From the NCBI GenBank assembly GCA_021229015.1, contig CM037778.1, positions 86,962,477 through 87,026,476 on the forward strand: 64,000 nt of DNA, written 5' to 3'. The number at the start of each line of letters is the position of its first letter. The first letter of the stretch is position 1. The stretch is from Solen grandis. Its lineage: Eukaryota; Mollusca; Bivalvia; Adapedonta; Solenidae. Positions 1-11,644 of the stretch are shown here, one piece after another. The position numbers and the translations under genes were made by a program. Below the pieces are notes generated by a model. That model was not told where the DNA came from. It ran no database searches and saw only the letters and a program-made list of their open reading frames with translations.

Positions 1-116
1 ACACCTTAGTTTTGCTGGTTATTGCTCATACATGTTAAAGTGTCTGATGTCTCCAATGTAAAGTGGGATTCTTTATTAATTCTGGCCTTCAAAACACTTG
101 ATTTTTCTTTCAAAAG

Positions 117-3100
117 GGACTGGTTACAAGACGACATCATGAGGATTCACACAGATGATGAGAATGACCCTATTTGGATCCCCTATGGTTTCAAGGTTCA
201 GTTACAGGACAATGGTTCCCTGAAGATAGAGGAGGTACAAGATGAGGATTCCCTGCCGGATGAACCAGGTAGGCTTTGGTATACACACATGAACTTACTT
301 TGTAAAACCTTAACATTGGAAGGAAACAAATGTCTGGCTAGATAGTAGCATAAATCCTAGATTGTAAAATGATCTACCATTTTAACAAGGTAGATTGCTT
401 AGAGTCAATGAATGTTTTAGTCATGTTGTAAGTAATGTATATTTAACTATATACTTCACAGCTGTAGGGGCTATATATAGGGACTCATTCATTTCTCAAG
501 TCAGCTAAAGACAATACAGTACAACATTGCTTTCTTTATACCTGTACAATGTGACTATTAAAAAGAATGTTTATTGCTGTTTATATTTTATAATTATGCT
601 TAAGTGAATACATGGATGTTGTTCATGTGTGTATTTAACTTTATATATTGAGTTTGTTCTATCTGCTGCTTATTTCCAAAAATGCATAATTCCAAATTTT
701 TTTTTTTTAAGGGAGATAAACTGCCCTTTAAAATATTTGATATAGAAACATAGTGTGCTCAATAGTTCTGGTTTAATTCGTCAATGTTACTGATAATTTG
801 TGGGCTACAAAGAACATGTTTATCATAGAGATGAACATGTAGTTTTTTTCTTTCTACAAGGCCAAGAGGAGGTCTTTATTCTCAAAATGTATTGTGTGAT
901 AGATTCCTGACCATGAAAAATTGCAATTCATGAAGTTTGACAGTCATATCTTTTTTCCACAGAGCCAAACACGAAATACTACGAGTTGATGGGTACTGTG
1001 TCAAATGTAAAGGATAGCAAGGGAGGAGGCGGCCATCTTGTCAGTCATATCAAGGTTGGAGAGACGTACCATCAGAGGAAGGAGGGGGTAACCACCACAC
1101 AATGGTACCTCTTCAACGATTTCTCAATATCGGATGTTGAAAAGGTCAGTATGGCTCACTTTTGTACCCAAACTTCACATAGGAATGTGGGAGCTATACA
1201 GGATACATGGTCCTTATATCCCGTGCTACACTCACATGAAGTTGGGTAACTGTTGATGATGATGTCTTCACACTTAGAATAATGATTCATCATGAGAAGA
1301 TCAGTCACCAGATAACTGTGTTAAAGCGGTATGCAGGGGTATGAATCACCTTCAGTGATAGCTCTAGTTGTATCTATGAGTTTAAATATGTGTTGGTAGT
1401 CTGGTTTAGATGTGTTGAATTTTATCACTGAAACAATACCGTCATGATATGACAATCCTCGTCTCAACAAAAATATATGGTACACAGGCTTGATATCACA
1501 ATGAGGCAGATAAAGTTCTCAAATGACTGAAGTACTGTAATTTGTTTATTAACCCTTTCCCCCATAGAGGACACCATGAAAAGACCTATGCGAACAACAT
1601 AAAACCAGATCAGCCTGCGAGTAACTCGCAGGCTGATCAGGTTTTATGCTGTTCGCTGCTCCTCAGTGGTCTGGAAATGAGGACTTTATAATTAAATTTG
1701 GTAAGGTTTAACTGTTGTTTTCTGCAGATCAGGCTTTATGTGGTACCTATTGAGTGCGTCAAAATGAGTCTATATGAGGGAAAGGGTTAACCCAAACAAA
1801 ACAAGATCCCAGTTGATATACCATAGTTTGCAATCCTTAAAAATAAACCACCATCACTGGTTTGTTAATCCTAGCAAAACAAGATACCAGTTGATATATC
1901 ATAGTTTGTTAATCCTAGTAAAACAAGATACCAGTTGATATATCATAGTTTGTTAATCCTAGTAAAACAAGATACCAGTTGATATATCATAGTTTGCTGA
2001 ACCTGAATGTTTATGTTTCTACAGGAGGAAGCTGTGAGATTCAACTTGGAGTGGAGAATTCCTTGTACCATCTACTTTGTCCGCAAAAATATCACAAAGT
2101 TTTACAATCTCAAAGGTTTGTATATTTATTTTATGCATTATGATTTGTAGATTCATTTTTAGTCACTTTCGTTTTTGTACATTTCTGGAGTAGGGTCAGC
2201 ACTATGTAACCTGGAAGGTGATTTTACCCTCATCCTTATGAATATTCATGTACAAATTTTTGACTTAATGAATATTAATTTACTGAAGTTATAATGGTTT
2301 ATGACACAATGGATTCACAGCTAAGAAAAATCCATTGTTTCATACATGTATACCATTTAAAGTTAAGTAAAAAAAAAATATTCAAGTCATTAATTTTACA
2401 TAAATATTCATGAGGTAAAGGATAAAGTTATCAGAAGACTTCACTTAAGCCTTAGATTTATGATTTATAACATAAGGATAAAGAAGACTCTATTTCACCC
2501 ACCAGACTACCCCTGGTCTTAGGGAGTTGTCACCCCTATATTTACAGTCCATAGCTATAAATGTTTCCAGGTTTGATCAACATTAATTAGGAAATGCAGA
2601 TACTAGAGTGTGACAAAGTGCAATCTGGCTTGAGATAATTAGTTCTGAGTCAATGGTTGGTCCTCTATCAGCCATATTCAGAATATGCAAAGAAACGGCC
2701 GTAAATATTGCCACCACAGTAGACACGACACTAACCCTGACCACTTTATGGTGAGCTAAAAAAAAAAAGATGATATATTGCAGTGACTAGCCCCATCTCA
2801 TACTCTGTGTTGACTGATGAGTCAACCCTGATCAACCCAAAGAGAAGAAAGTTGAGCTTTACACCTGTCGCTGAAGATGAATATCCTAAAGAAGGGGACA
2901 TAATTGGACTGGATGCTGAATTTGTCTCCCTGAATCAAGTGAGTTATGAGTAACATTGCGTAAAATTATGGGTTTTCATATTATCAAAGTGTCCACCTTG
3001 AGAGCGGGAGGTCGTGGATTTGATCACCAGCAGAGACATATCAGAGTCTTAAAAAATGGTGCTGGTATAGCTCCCTTGCTTGGCGCTCAGCATATAAGGG

Positions 3101-6100
3101 TAGTTCCAGGACTGGTTGGCCCATTGTCAGGATAATGTGACTGGGTGTGGTATCATACCAGATGTCTACGGCATGATACTGCAGTGTGGCAGCACTATAT
3201 CTGTCTCGAGTAGACATTGTCTTCAAATGACTGAAATACTGTCGGTGGGACGTTAAACCCAACAAACAAACATATTGTCAAACAAAGATTACTTTTAAGT
3301 CTGAACATAAGGCTGAGCAGTTAGGGCTTCTGCTCCATAACTAGGAGCTTGTGTTTTACGATGTCTTTAAAATATAGTACTGATTACCTGGTATATATCC
3401 TTGTGTTTTGCTCTCAACACACAAGGGAAGTTCTGTTGTGGTATCATGCCACATGATTAAGAGGCAGCACTATATCTGTCTCAAGTAGACAAAAGACTAT
3501 ATGGCTTGAATTCAGCTGTATGGATATTAAAACCAAATAAAGATACAAACAAAGATTAAATATTATCAAAAAATAATTCAGTTTTGTCCTTTGAAATGGT
3601 GCCACGGCCAAATATATGTAGTATTATCTAGTAGTAGTCTAAATAATACGAAGATCACCAAATGGCACATTCTAGATAGTAAATTTGGAGTAAAAAGCTG
3701 TACCTGTAAGTCATAACTGAATGTGAACATGTTTCTGTACACTGTTACTGTAAGATGATGACTGCGTATGATTGGATTTGTAGGAGGAGTCAGAGCTGAG
3801 GAGCGACGGTACCCGGTCCACACTGCGACCCAGTCACATGTCTGTCGCCAGAATCACATGCATACGAGGGTAAGTCATATGTTCTGGGTTTCATGTGTAG
3901 TGATTGCATTTATACAACCTGGGGTATATTAAAGATAATATGATGTACAGAAGGCATGTCATACATTTTTTGTTTGTTATCTGATATATAAGGAAAATAT
4001 CATGAAAAATGCCATATAACTTTGTAATAGGTAAATAGTCCTGTTGTGAAGTTATAAAATATTGCAGTCAAACTCTTTTTGTTTTGAAGTTAATCTAAAG
4101 TAATTTGGTAGCTACATACTTTACCTGTTACCTTATGCATATTCATGTTCAAATAAATTACATGATGAATATTAATGTTTTGAACTTGAAATGGACATGA
4201 AACAATTAATTTTCCTTTTTCATGCAGACTGGAAAATATGAGGTACAAGTGTGTTTAAGCAAACAGAGGAGACCCTGATCAGACAGCTTTTGAGGGAGCT
4301 GTCTGATCTGGGTCTGCTTTGTTTGCCAGTGTGTCAATATGAGTGTATGTGAGGCAAAGGGATAATACAGGTTGGTTGCTCGAATATGATGGTAAGTTTC
4401 ACAAGAGAAAATCAGTTTTGATAATAATATCATTTCATCTGTAATTGCATTGCAGGCAAGGAAAACATATCAAGGAGCCATTCCTTGATGACTACATTTG
4501 TACACATGAACAGGTATGTACCATTGTATTGTATGTCTGTCTAACATTATTCTTTGCTGTATATTTTGTTGTTGCAGTTGAAGATAAATAAAGTATTGGG
4601 TATATATACATGTACATTGCGGATAATCTGTCATAGAAATCAGTTATGAAAAGATTTAATAGATAGAATTCACCATCAAAGGGCTCGTAATATATGTAAA
4701 CTTTCTGCAATATTTTGTCATTAATATGAAAATGATTGGACCCTTCTCAGCAGCTGAGTGATTAGAGTGTCAGACTTGGCAGTGGGAGGTTACATGTTTA
4801 GTCCCTGGCTGCAACATACAAAAGGTGTAGAAAGCCCATGCTTGCTGTTCTACATAAATATAGGGAAGTCTAACCCTTACCTCTGCATGGCCTTGAAATT
4901 TCATTATTTCATATACAGTTCAGAAAACTAATATTCATCATTACATTGAATATTCATGAGTTCAATCACTTATATTATGAATAGCCTAATTACCTTGTAT
5001 GGCGACAGCAAAACTTGAATAAAGAAATGAACATCTTTTTCTTTTCCAGGTTGTTGACTACTTGACACAATATTCTGGCATCAAACCAGGTGACCTTGAC
5101 CCCAATGAATCAACACGTCACCTTACCACCTTGAAAGCGACCTACCAAAAAATACGCTACCTGGTTGACATTGGGGTCACGTTTGTAGGTCATGGCCTGA
5201 AAAAGGACTTCCGAGTAATAAACATCCATGTAAGTTGAGTTTTATCCAGATGAATATTCATGAAAATGGTAATTTGGATATGTATATTTAGAGAGCATAT
5301 TATGAAGGTAATGAATATTCATATATTGACTGTATTAAAAAATAGTGAGGAAACCTGAAAAAAAAAGTCTAAATTTTCTTTCTCTGTTTTTATACCCCCT
5401 CAAAGCAAGTTTCTTTTTTTAAAGAAGAAAAACAACAGAATTCACTAGTTGAATCTTATTAGCAATCTCTCCAGGTTGGCTGTGAATCAAACAAATCTGT
5501 ATAAGTTTGAACCTGCCAGACTCTTGTTTGATGCAGTGATTTTGACCAGTGTCAAGTTTCTGATACTAGCTTTTGTTCTACAGGTGCCCCGGGACCAGAT
5601 TATAGACACGGTTGAGCTGTTTCATCTGCCAAGACAGAGGATGATTTCCCTCAAGTTCCTGGCCTGGTACTTCCTCAGTAAGTCGTCAACAGTTATCAGA
5701 CCAGAGTATGACTCTTGACTCTGTCCATTTTACTCCCACCCACTTTCACATTAGGCATGTGTTAGTGGTGGAAGGGACATGGGGTTACTCATTACTAGTA
5801 AATAGGAACCATTTCTGTTCACCTTATTTTCAGGTTAATATTTCACATGATGAAATGCACTATAAATACCATAATCAATCTTAGTTTTGGGACAGAAAAA
5901 AAAAAAATTGTTCCAAAACTAGTGGCAAAAAAATTATTTTTCAAAAAGTGTCCCAAAACTTAGGTACATGCCTATATTTTTCATAAGGTCAAGTGATACC
6001 GTCAATTTTCAATGTGCGTTAATTTTATAAACATCATACACATACCTATTAATCCATATATATATACGATAAATTAATAATAAAAAAGATTGATTTGTAT

Positions 6101-7565
6101 TTAAAAGTTAAAAAATTTATTTATTCAACATCAGTTACAATGTTTGATAAGTAAATTTTTATATTCATGCTTTCTTCCAGCCAGTTGGAATAGTGTATTC
6201 GGGACTTATAAAGCAAACAAGAATTGCTATTATAAAATAATTTATTTATACAACATTATTGAGACGTGACAAAAACAAGCACATATACAGTCTCAGAACC
6301 CTTATTCATGTGCTGTTAATTGGACCACTGTATCGTTTGTTATCGTCTGCTCATTTTCCTTGATTGCCAATTAATAACACATGTATGCAAATATACAGTA
6401 CACACCTCTCCCACCCAACCCATTCCCTGAGGCACTATGTTGTTTTAACCCTTTCCCTCATAGAGGACACCATGAAAAGACCTATGCGAACAGCATTAAA
6501 CCAGATCAGCCTGCGAAGTAACTCGCAGGCTGATCAGGTTTTATGCTGTTCACTGCTCCTCAATGGTCTGGAAATGAGGATTTTATAATTAAATTTGGTA
6601 AGGTTTAACTGTGGTTTTCTGCAGATCAGGCTTTATGTGGTACCTATTGAGTGCGTCAAAATGAGTCTATATGAGGGAAAGGGTTAACATATGACAGATA
6701 ATGTGTCACAGGTTGGGGAGAGCAAAGAGGGGTGAGTGGGAAGATAAGCAATTGGAGTATCTGTCTGGTTTATTGGTTTATTGCTTAGATAAACGAATAA
6801 TACTTCATCTGCTTAAGTAATATCACAACAATGTGAATTTCATGTACTGGATTCTAAAAAGCTATATGATATTTGCATAATGGTATTAGAGGAAAAAGCA
6901 TTGGGTACTGGTAAGCGGTATTTATGGAATAAAATTTTGTCCCAAAACTTTGAGTCAGTAAAAAAATGATTATAAAATTAAAAGTGCCCCAAAATTTAGA
7001 GGCACAAAAAATAGTTATTTTCTGAAAAATCAAGGGTGTACCAAAACTTAGAGTGTCCCAAATTTAGAGGGATTATGGTATATGTAGTGAATTTCTTTGA
7101 ATACGGTTTATTGATATATTTCAATCCTGAAATTAAATCTTGATTTAGGGCCCTTAGGGGCACCTTTGCCTTCCTTTTAATATACACAACCTTATTCAAA
7201 AGCAGTCATGATAGATGGGTTATGTTGCAAAAACCTCCTGTTGATCATGTATCTCAGTGACTTTTCATGATAAACATATAAATATAAGAGAGAGGTTTTA
7301 TAGGTATGAAGTGTAAACAGTAACTACAAGTATGCTTAATATGTATTTTTCAGAAACAAACATTCAGTCAATTACCCACGATTCTGTTGAGGATGCACGG
7401 ACTGCCCTGCAGTTGTATTTAAAGTACCAGGAAATGTCAAAGGAAGGAATGGACAAGGTGCGGAAAACCATCAAAGAAATGTACGAATTTGGTCGCAAGA
7501 ATCAGTGGAAGATATCCGACACAGAAGAGGAAGTGACAGAGGATAACGCTGTTGCTTTCTTGTGA
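117..7565 (+). CDS. PAN2: PAN2 deadenylase, C-terminal exons (partial gene)
   Basis: This is the catalytic subunit of the cytoplasmic PAN2-PAN3 complex, which trims poly(A) tails on mRNA. Nine exons can be joined with consistent phases and GT-AG borders: 117-268, 963-1144, 2025-2115, 2784-2938, 3784-3869, 4456-4513, 5050-5229, 5584-5677 and 7354-7565 (TGA stop). They give about 402 residues. The DEDDh exonuclease motifs are visible: GLDAEFV (D185 and E187 of the visible part), GHGLKKDF (D294) and HDSVEDA (H341, D346). All five catalytic positions look intact. The segment before them should be the end of the inactive ubiquitin-hydrolase-like domain known in this family. The WD40 and linker exons lie left of the window. 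Introns hold SINEs and small inverted-repeat elements but no break in the reading frame. Recognition rests on motif order and family knowledge. Confidence 0.93.
1549..1790 (+). mobile_element. TTAA-flanked MITE with internal hairpin, copy 1
   Basis: A ~240-bp element with inverted ends: AACCCTTTCCCCCATAGAG on the left and TATGAGGGAAAGGGTT on the right, bounded by TTAA on both sides. TTAA targets and ends starting CCC are typical of piggyBac-type transposons, so this is probably a non-autonomous piggyBac-related MITE. Bases 1591-1655 form an almost perfect hairpin around CTGCGAGTAACTCGCAG. It sits in a PAN2 intron. Other copies are at 6445-6687, 9995-10236, 39266-39512 and 51084-52756 (split). 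Confidence 0.75.
1792..1996 (+). repeat. Minisatellite, ~48-bp unit
   Basis: Roughly four copies of a unit containing AAAACAAGATACCAGTTGAT followed by ATATCATAGTTTGTTAATCC. The first copy is the most diverged. The array ends just before the acceptor of the exon at 2025. Confidence 0.8.
2219..2440. mobile_element. Foldback MITE in PAN2 intron
   Basis: The left arm (TTACCCTCATCCTTATGAAT...) and the right arm (...ATTCATGAGGTAAAGGATAA) are inverted relatives over about 90 bp each, so the element can fold on itself. Related ends with TTATGAATATTCATG and ATGAATATTAAT recur at about 4129-4180 and 10785-10840. Confidence 0.6.
2985..3272 (+). repeat. SINE with mollusc-type 3' tail
   Basis: The left part has a B-box-like stretch (GTGGATTTGATCACC). 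The right end reads GACTGAAATACTGTCGGTGG, then GACGTTAAACCCAAC and a (AAAC)n tail, a tail widely seen in mollusc SINEs. It lies in the PAN2 intron between the exons at 2784 and 3784. Confidence 0.65.
3300..3560 (+). repeat. Decayed SINE-like repeat
   Basis: Shares the middle section of the preceding SINE (GCAGCACTATATCTGTCTC...GTAGACA) and a tail ending in AAACAAAG. It is more diverged than its neighbour, so this is a second, older copy. Confidence 0.5.
4129..4375 (+). repeat. MITE-like repeat with internal hairpin
   Basis: Begins with TTACCTTATGCATATTCATG and ends in GTGAGGCAAAGGGATAA. It contains an inverted repeat around GATCAGACAGCT and AGCTGTCTGATC (about 4279-4309). Related segments are at 7670-7830 (opposite strand), 8900-9015 and 10785-10950. 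Confidence 0.55.
4745..4905 (+). repeat. SINE fragment, tRNA-like head
   Basis: The stretch from CAGCAGCTGAGTGATTAGAG to about 4905 resembles a decayed tRNA-derived SINE head, with an A-box-like start and a degraded B box near GGTTACATGTTTAG. Support is weak. Confidence 0.35.
5867..7080. mobile_element. 1.2-kb TA-flanked inverted-repeat element
   Basis: The ends are inverted: TACCATAATCAATCTTAGTT at 5867 and, read from the other strand, TACCATAATCCCTCTAAATT at 7080. Both continue into TTTGGGACA. The outer TA on each side fits a Tc1/mariner or pogo-type target duplication. The element fills most of the last PAN2 intron, carries a second TTTTGGGACA/TGTCCCAAAA pair inside, and encodes no recognisable transposase. 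A TTAA-flanked MITE (6445-6687) is nested in it. Confidence 0.65.
6445..6687 (+). mobile_element. TTAA-flanked MITE, copy 2 (nested)
   Basis: Same family as 1549-1790. The ends are TTAACCCTTTCCCTCATAGA and TATGAGGGAAAGGGTTAA. The internal hairpin is at 6487-6550. It lies within the 5867-7080 element, so it inserted later. Confidence 0.8.
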
Positions 7566-7669
7566 GACTTAATAAACTCAAATGATGCTAAACATCCTAA
7601 GAGTAAAATGATGGTTTATACTGTTTGCTAGCAACAGACTGCATAATCATCTTAAGCTGTCATAGTGCT

Positions 7670-7830
7670 TACCTTATCCCTTTATCTCATGGAGACTCAA
7701 TTTGACACCTTGGCAACAGAGCTGACCCAGATCTGACTGCTCCTTCCGTAGCTGTCTGATCAGAGTCTCCTCTGTTTGTGTCCATACACTATTATATTAT
7801 TAAATAAACTTAATGAGGTAAAGGGCATAT
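7670..7830 (-). repeat. MITE-like repeat downstream of PAN2
   Basis: Reverse-strand relative of the repeat at 4129-4375: TTATCCCTTTATCTCATGGA, then the GACCCAGATCTGACTGCTCC core and CTGTCTGATCAGAGTCTCC. It may be transcribed as part of the PAN2 3' UTR. Confidence 0.5.
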
Positions 7831-9994
7831 TAATGTATTAGTATGATGATTATTTTTACAAAAGGTTGATTAAAATCAAACCTGTTAATGAGGGACTACA
7901 ATTTTTTATTTTGTCACCGTATTACCCATCGTTTTGATTTTTCATTTGATGAGTCTACCAGTGTGTTCTAAAGCAAAATATGTGGCAGAAACAAAATATC
8001 AGAAGTATTTTGATATATAATTATTAGTAAACATAAGGTACATGGGTTTGTTCTAAACCTTGAGATGCATAAAGTGTTGGTCCAACTCAAGAAAGCATGA
8101 GAGCGATAATAAGAAATTAGCTTGTTTTTCAGCTGATGTAAAAGATCACAAAGAATCTTACAGAAAAGTTGTAAAAAAAACTAGTCACAAAGAGAAAATT
8201 GTATGGGAGGAAATGACTGAAAACATGTTACCAGTATTCCATGTTCACTACTAATTAGAAGGGTATCCAGACCCCGCACCCCCACTGGGACAAAGCCCCC
8301 TAAGGTAAAAAGGGTCATTATCATAATCCTCCTTTAATCAACTCTAATAAGAGCATGATTATTTAAATATCATATTTCATCAATTTTTAAGAAAGCAAAA
8401 GAAATTTTTTTTTTGGCATTTTAATCTTCTAATAATGTTATTTTTTTTTTGGATAAAACAATTTCCATTATTTAACATGAAAGAGGAGGGGAATTTGTCT
8501 TCACCTTAGCCAGAGATTACCGGTAAGCTAGAGAGGATTTTGTCCAGGTTGGGTGTGGGTGAGGGTTGGGGGTCATGATGGGTTTTTGTACATCATTATT
8601 GTGTTCTGTATATTTTCATTTTAACTTGCTCATATTGTTGTCCAAAGCTGTTATCTTGTGAAGAAAAATAAAGAAAATAAAATGAAAGTGTTTTATTGGA
8701 AATTTCTTTCATATGAATATATGTGGGGTACCAGACAATGTAATGATACACACACTGGCTTTAACCTGGTTTTGATCCTTTGTCATTCCAATGTTAAAAA
8801 ATTAAATTGATTCATATTATTTTATAGAATATTGAATTGTTTCCGAAATAATTTTCTTTGCCGTGAAGACTGTGTAGTCTGATATGAGCTACTATATTGT
8901 ATGAGCAAACAAAGGAGACCCTGATCAGATCCTGGATGAGTGGGCTTATCTTGGTCTGCTCTGTTTGCCAATTCGTTAAAATGAGTCTAGATTGATATGA
9001 GACAAAGAGGTTAAACAAATATTTTGTCGTCTGGTTGTTTTGTGCATTATCTTGGGGGGTACACTGGTTTCTTCTATCAGTGTCAACAAGAGGATTTTTA
9101 GAAGTGCTTTTTGATAAATCATAAAAAAAGTTAAAAAAAAAAATCCTGTTTTGTTTTTCAACATGTATTTAATCAGGCAAGAGTATTTAGGGCCCCTTAG
9201 GAGGTGGGTTGCTTATTTAACAAGACTTGACATTGACAGCCTGGTAAACTGTGACTTCTTGTATATTTTGGAGGGGAAAATGAAATGTACAAGTATAATT
9301 ATAGTTTTGGCAAGAATAATGTGAAAGGATCTCATATTCACACAAAAATCTCAAATAAAGTCAGGATTTGTCAAAAGGATCAGTTTTTATATACTGTCAA
9401 AGCACGTTGGTAATACTGGGAAAACCTGGGGTTTACCTGAGCATTTCTTGGTAATAGCACAGGTATTTGACACTCACTGAAAGTATTTGTTAGGCTATAT
9501 ATATATTCAATATGTACAGAGTATAATCTGTGTCAAGTACCTGTGGGTAATAGTAATATACAAGGTAAGATTTAAATAAAGATACCCACAACCTTCACTC
9601 TGATGAGGGACCAGGGGATTTCCCCCACGGGAAAAATCGTTTTGATCATTATAGAGCCTGAGATAAAATATTTCACAAACCAGTTTATTTTGAATAAGGC
9701 ATGTGTTCAAGATATAGTTAAAGGCATGCACTCCATTTTTTTATATATAAACAAAGAAGGAAATTAAAACTAGCCATGATACTTTTCTTAAACTTAACAT
9801 GATTATAGTGAATTACCCTAGAAACAAATGAATGGGAAAATGGGGGTCACTCACAATTTCTACTTTTTGAGTTATCTGCACCTGAAATTTGTTTTTTTTT
9901 TGTGCTCTTTTCTGTTATTTTCAATGGGAGCATATGCCTTAAAGACCAGAACTAAACCACCACTTTTTAATACAATGCACGTTAATTTTACTGT
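7831..9994. other. Gene-free 3' flank of PAN2
   Basis: No supported coding region. One repeat of the 4129 family lies at 8900-9015. The remainder is AT-rich sequence with short poly-A and poly-T runs. Short open frames here show no family motifs. Confidence 0.6.
8667..8681 (+). promoter_or_regulatory. Candidate poly(A) signals of PAN2
   Basis: Two overlapping-scale AATAAA hexamers lie 1.1 kb after the PAN2 stop. Earlier hexamers occur at 7571-7576, too close to the stop codon, and at 7803-7808, inside a miniature repeat. Which one is used cannot be decided from sequence. Confidence 0.35.
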
Positions 9995-10236
9995 TTAACC
10001 CTTTCCCTCATAGAGGACACCATGAAAAGACCTATGCGAACAGCATAAAACCAGATCAGCCTGCGAGTAACTCGCAGGCTGATCAGGTTTTATGCTGTTC
10101 GCTGCTCCTCAGTGGTCTGGAAATGAGGATTTTGTAATTAAATTTGGTAAGGTTTAACTGTGGTTTCCTGCAGATCAGGCTTTATGTGGTACCTATTGAG
10201 TGCGTCAAAACGAGTCTATAGGAGGGAAAGGGTTAA
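9995..10236 (+). mobile_element. TTAA-flanked MITE, copy 3
   Basis: Same family as 1549-1790, with TTAA at both borders and the hairpin at 10038-10100. The right end has one substitution (TATAGGAGGG instead of TATATGAGGG). Confidence 0.8.
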
Positions 10237-11609
10237 AATGTCATTATGATTTGCGTATGCACATACGTAAATGAAAATATAATAAGCACGGTCAACTCTT
10301 ACAACAGTTTTCAAGACTACTTGTGTTATAAAGAGGATGCTGTTATAATGAATGCCGTTGTAAAGAGGTTTCACTGTAAAAAATGTACAACTGTTATATT
10401 TGGATGCATAAGTCGATAAGCAATACCTGTTTGGGGGAAAAATCAAATGGCATGGGCTTTTAATTTTAAGGCCATGTTTTCGCAAAACACAAATTTGAAT
10501 GGCCCTTGTAAGTTATATTTAGAAATATAATAAGGAAGAGGAAGGCCTACCGATCTATTTCGGATAACGCCAGGTATTTGAATACGAGGTGGAGTAACCT
10601 TGGATCGATTGTATAATGTGTATGGCTCGTGTCTTTCTAAGGAAATGTATAAATCTACCTGAGTTAAATCCTGTTTGAATAATGATAACATTCTCTGTCG
10701 TATTCATTGGATTTATTTGACAATGACGAAGGCTGATACAGCTCCCACCCGATCAGTCTCTTATCTACCCCCCCCTTTAAAACCCATTACCTCATGAATA
10801 TTCATGTACATACGTGTGACTTTATGAATATTAATCTACTTAACTTTCATTGTATGTGAAACAACGGATTTTTCTTCGCTGTGCAGATTATGTAGTATCT
10901 GATCTACAATTAGAGGAGACCTTGATCCGAATGTCTGATCTTTATGGCGATTGACGGTGCCTATTAATTTTGTGTAAAGATCCAGAATTAGCAATCTTAT
11001 ATCTCTTGATAATAACGTCTTTATGTGGCACTCTCTACGTTCAAAGGTGCTCTACAGGGCTTTGACATTCCTATTTATTTCCTATTCAAATGTAAACGCA
11101 ATAATGAATGAATAGTCAAAACATCTTAATATCCCGTTACAAAGACATGGTTAGCAATAATGTATATACCATAATGTTTAAGAACATATGATATTTAAAA
11201 TCACTTGGTCATAAAATGCAGTAAAATGATAGCATACATGAAACTCTGCACACACAATAAGAACAATATACATTGAATATCTTTAAAAAAAGGAGGTTTA
11301 CAGTAGAAATTGTCTTTAACAATGTTTTAACTTCATAGTTCACCATGAAAAAAAGGTTAAAAGTTTGACAGAGAGCAACGTTCCTCACTTCAGATAAAAG
11401 TAATTCCATTGTTTGGGACAGCCTTGACAAAATATATGCCGCCAAAAGTTGCCGTACGGCATATCGGAACAACCTTGAGCTACCACACGATTTTAGACTC
11501 CCGAGTCTCCAGACTGGAGACTGGCCATGTATTACTTTAAAAGTATGAAAGTATCTGTCAAAATATCTTATATTTAATTCTATACCTTGCACTGGTAACT
11601 AATGAAGCT

Positions 11610-11644
<35 letters not shown>

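Noticed and set aside
11209..11592. 127-codon reverse-strand frame
   Set aside because: It has no recognisable domain, no splice or promoter context, and contains repeat-like sequence. Not supported as a gene.
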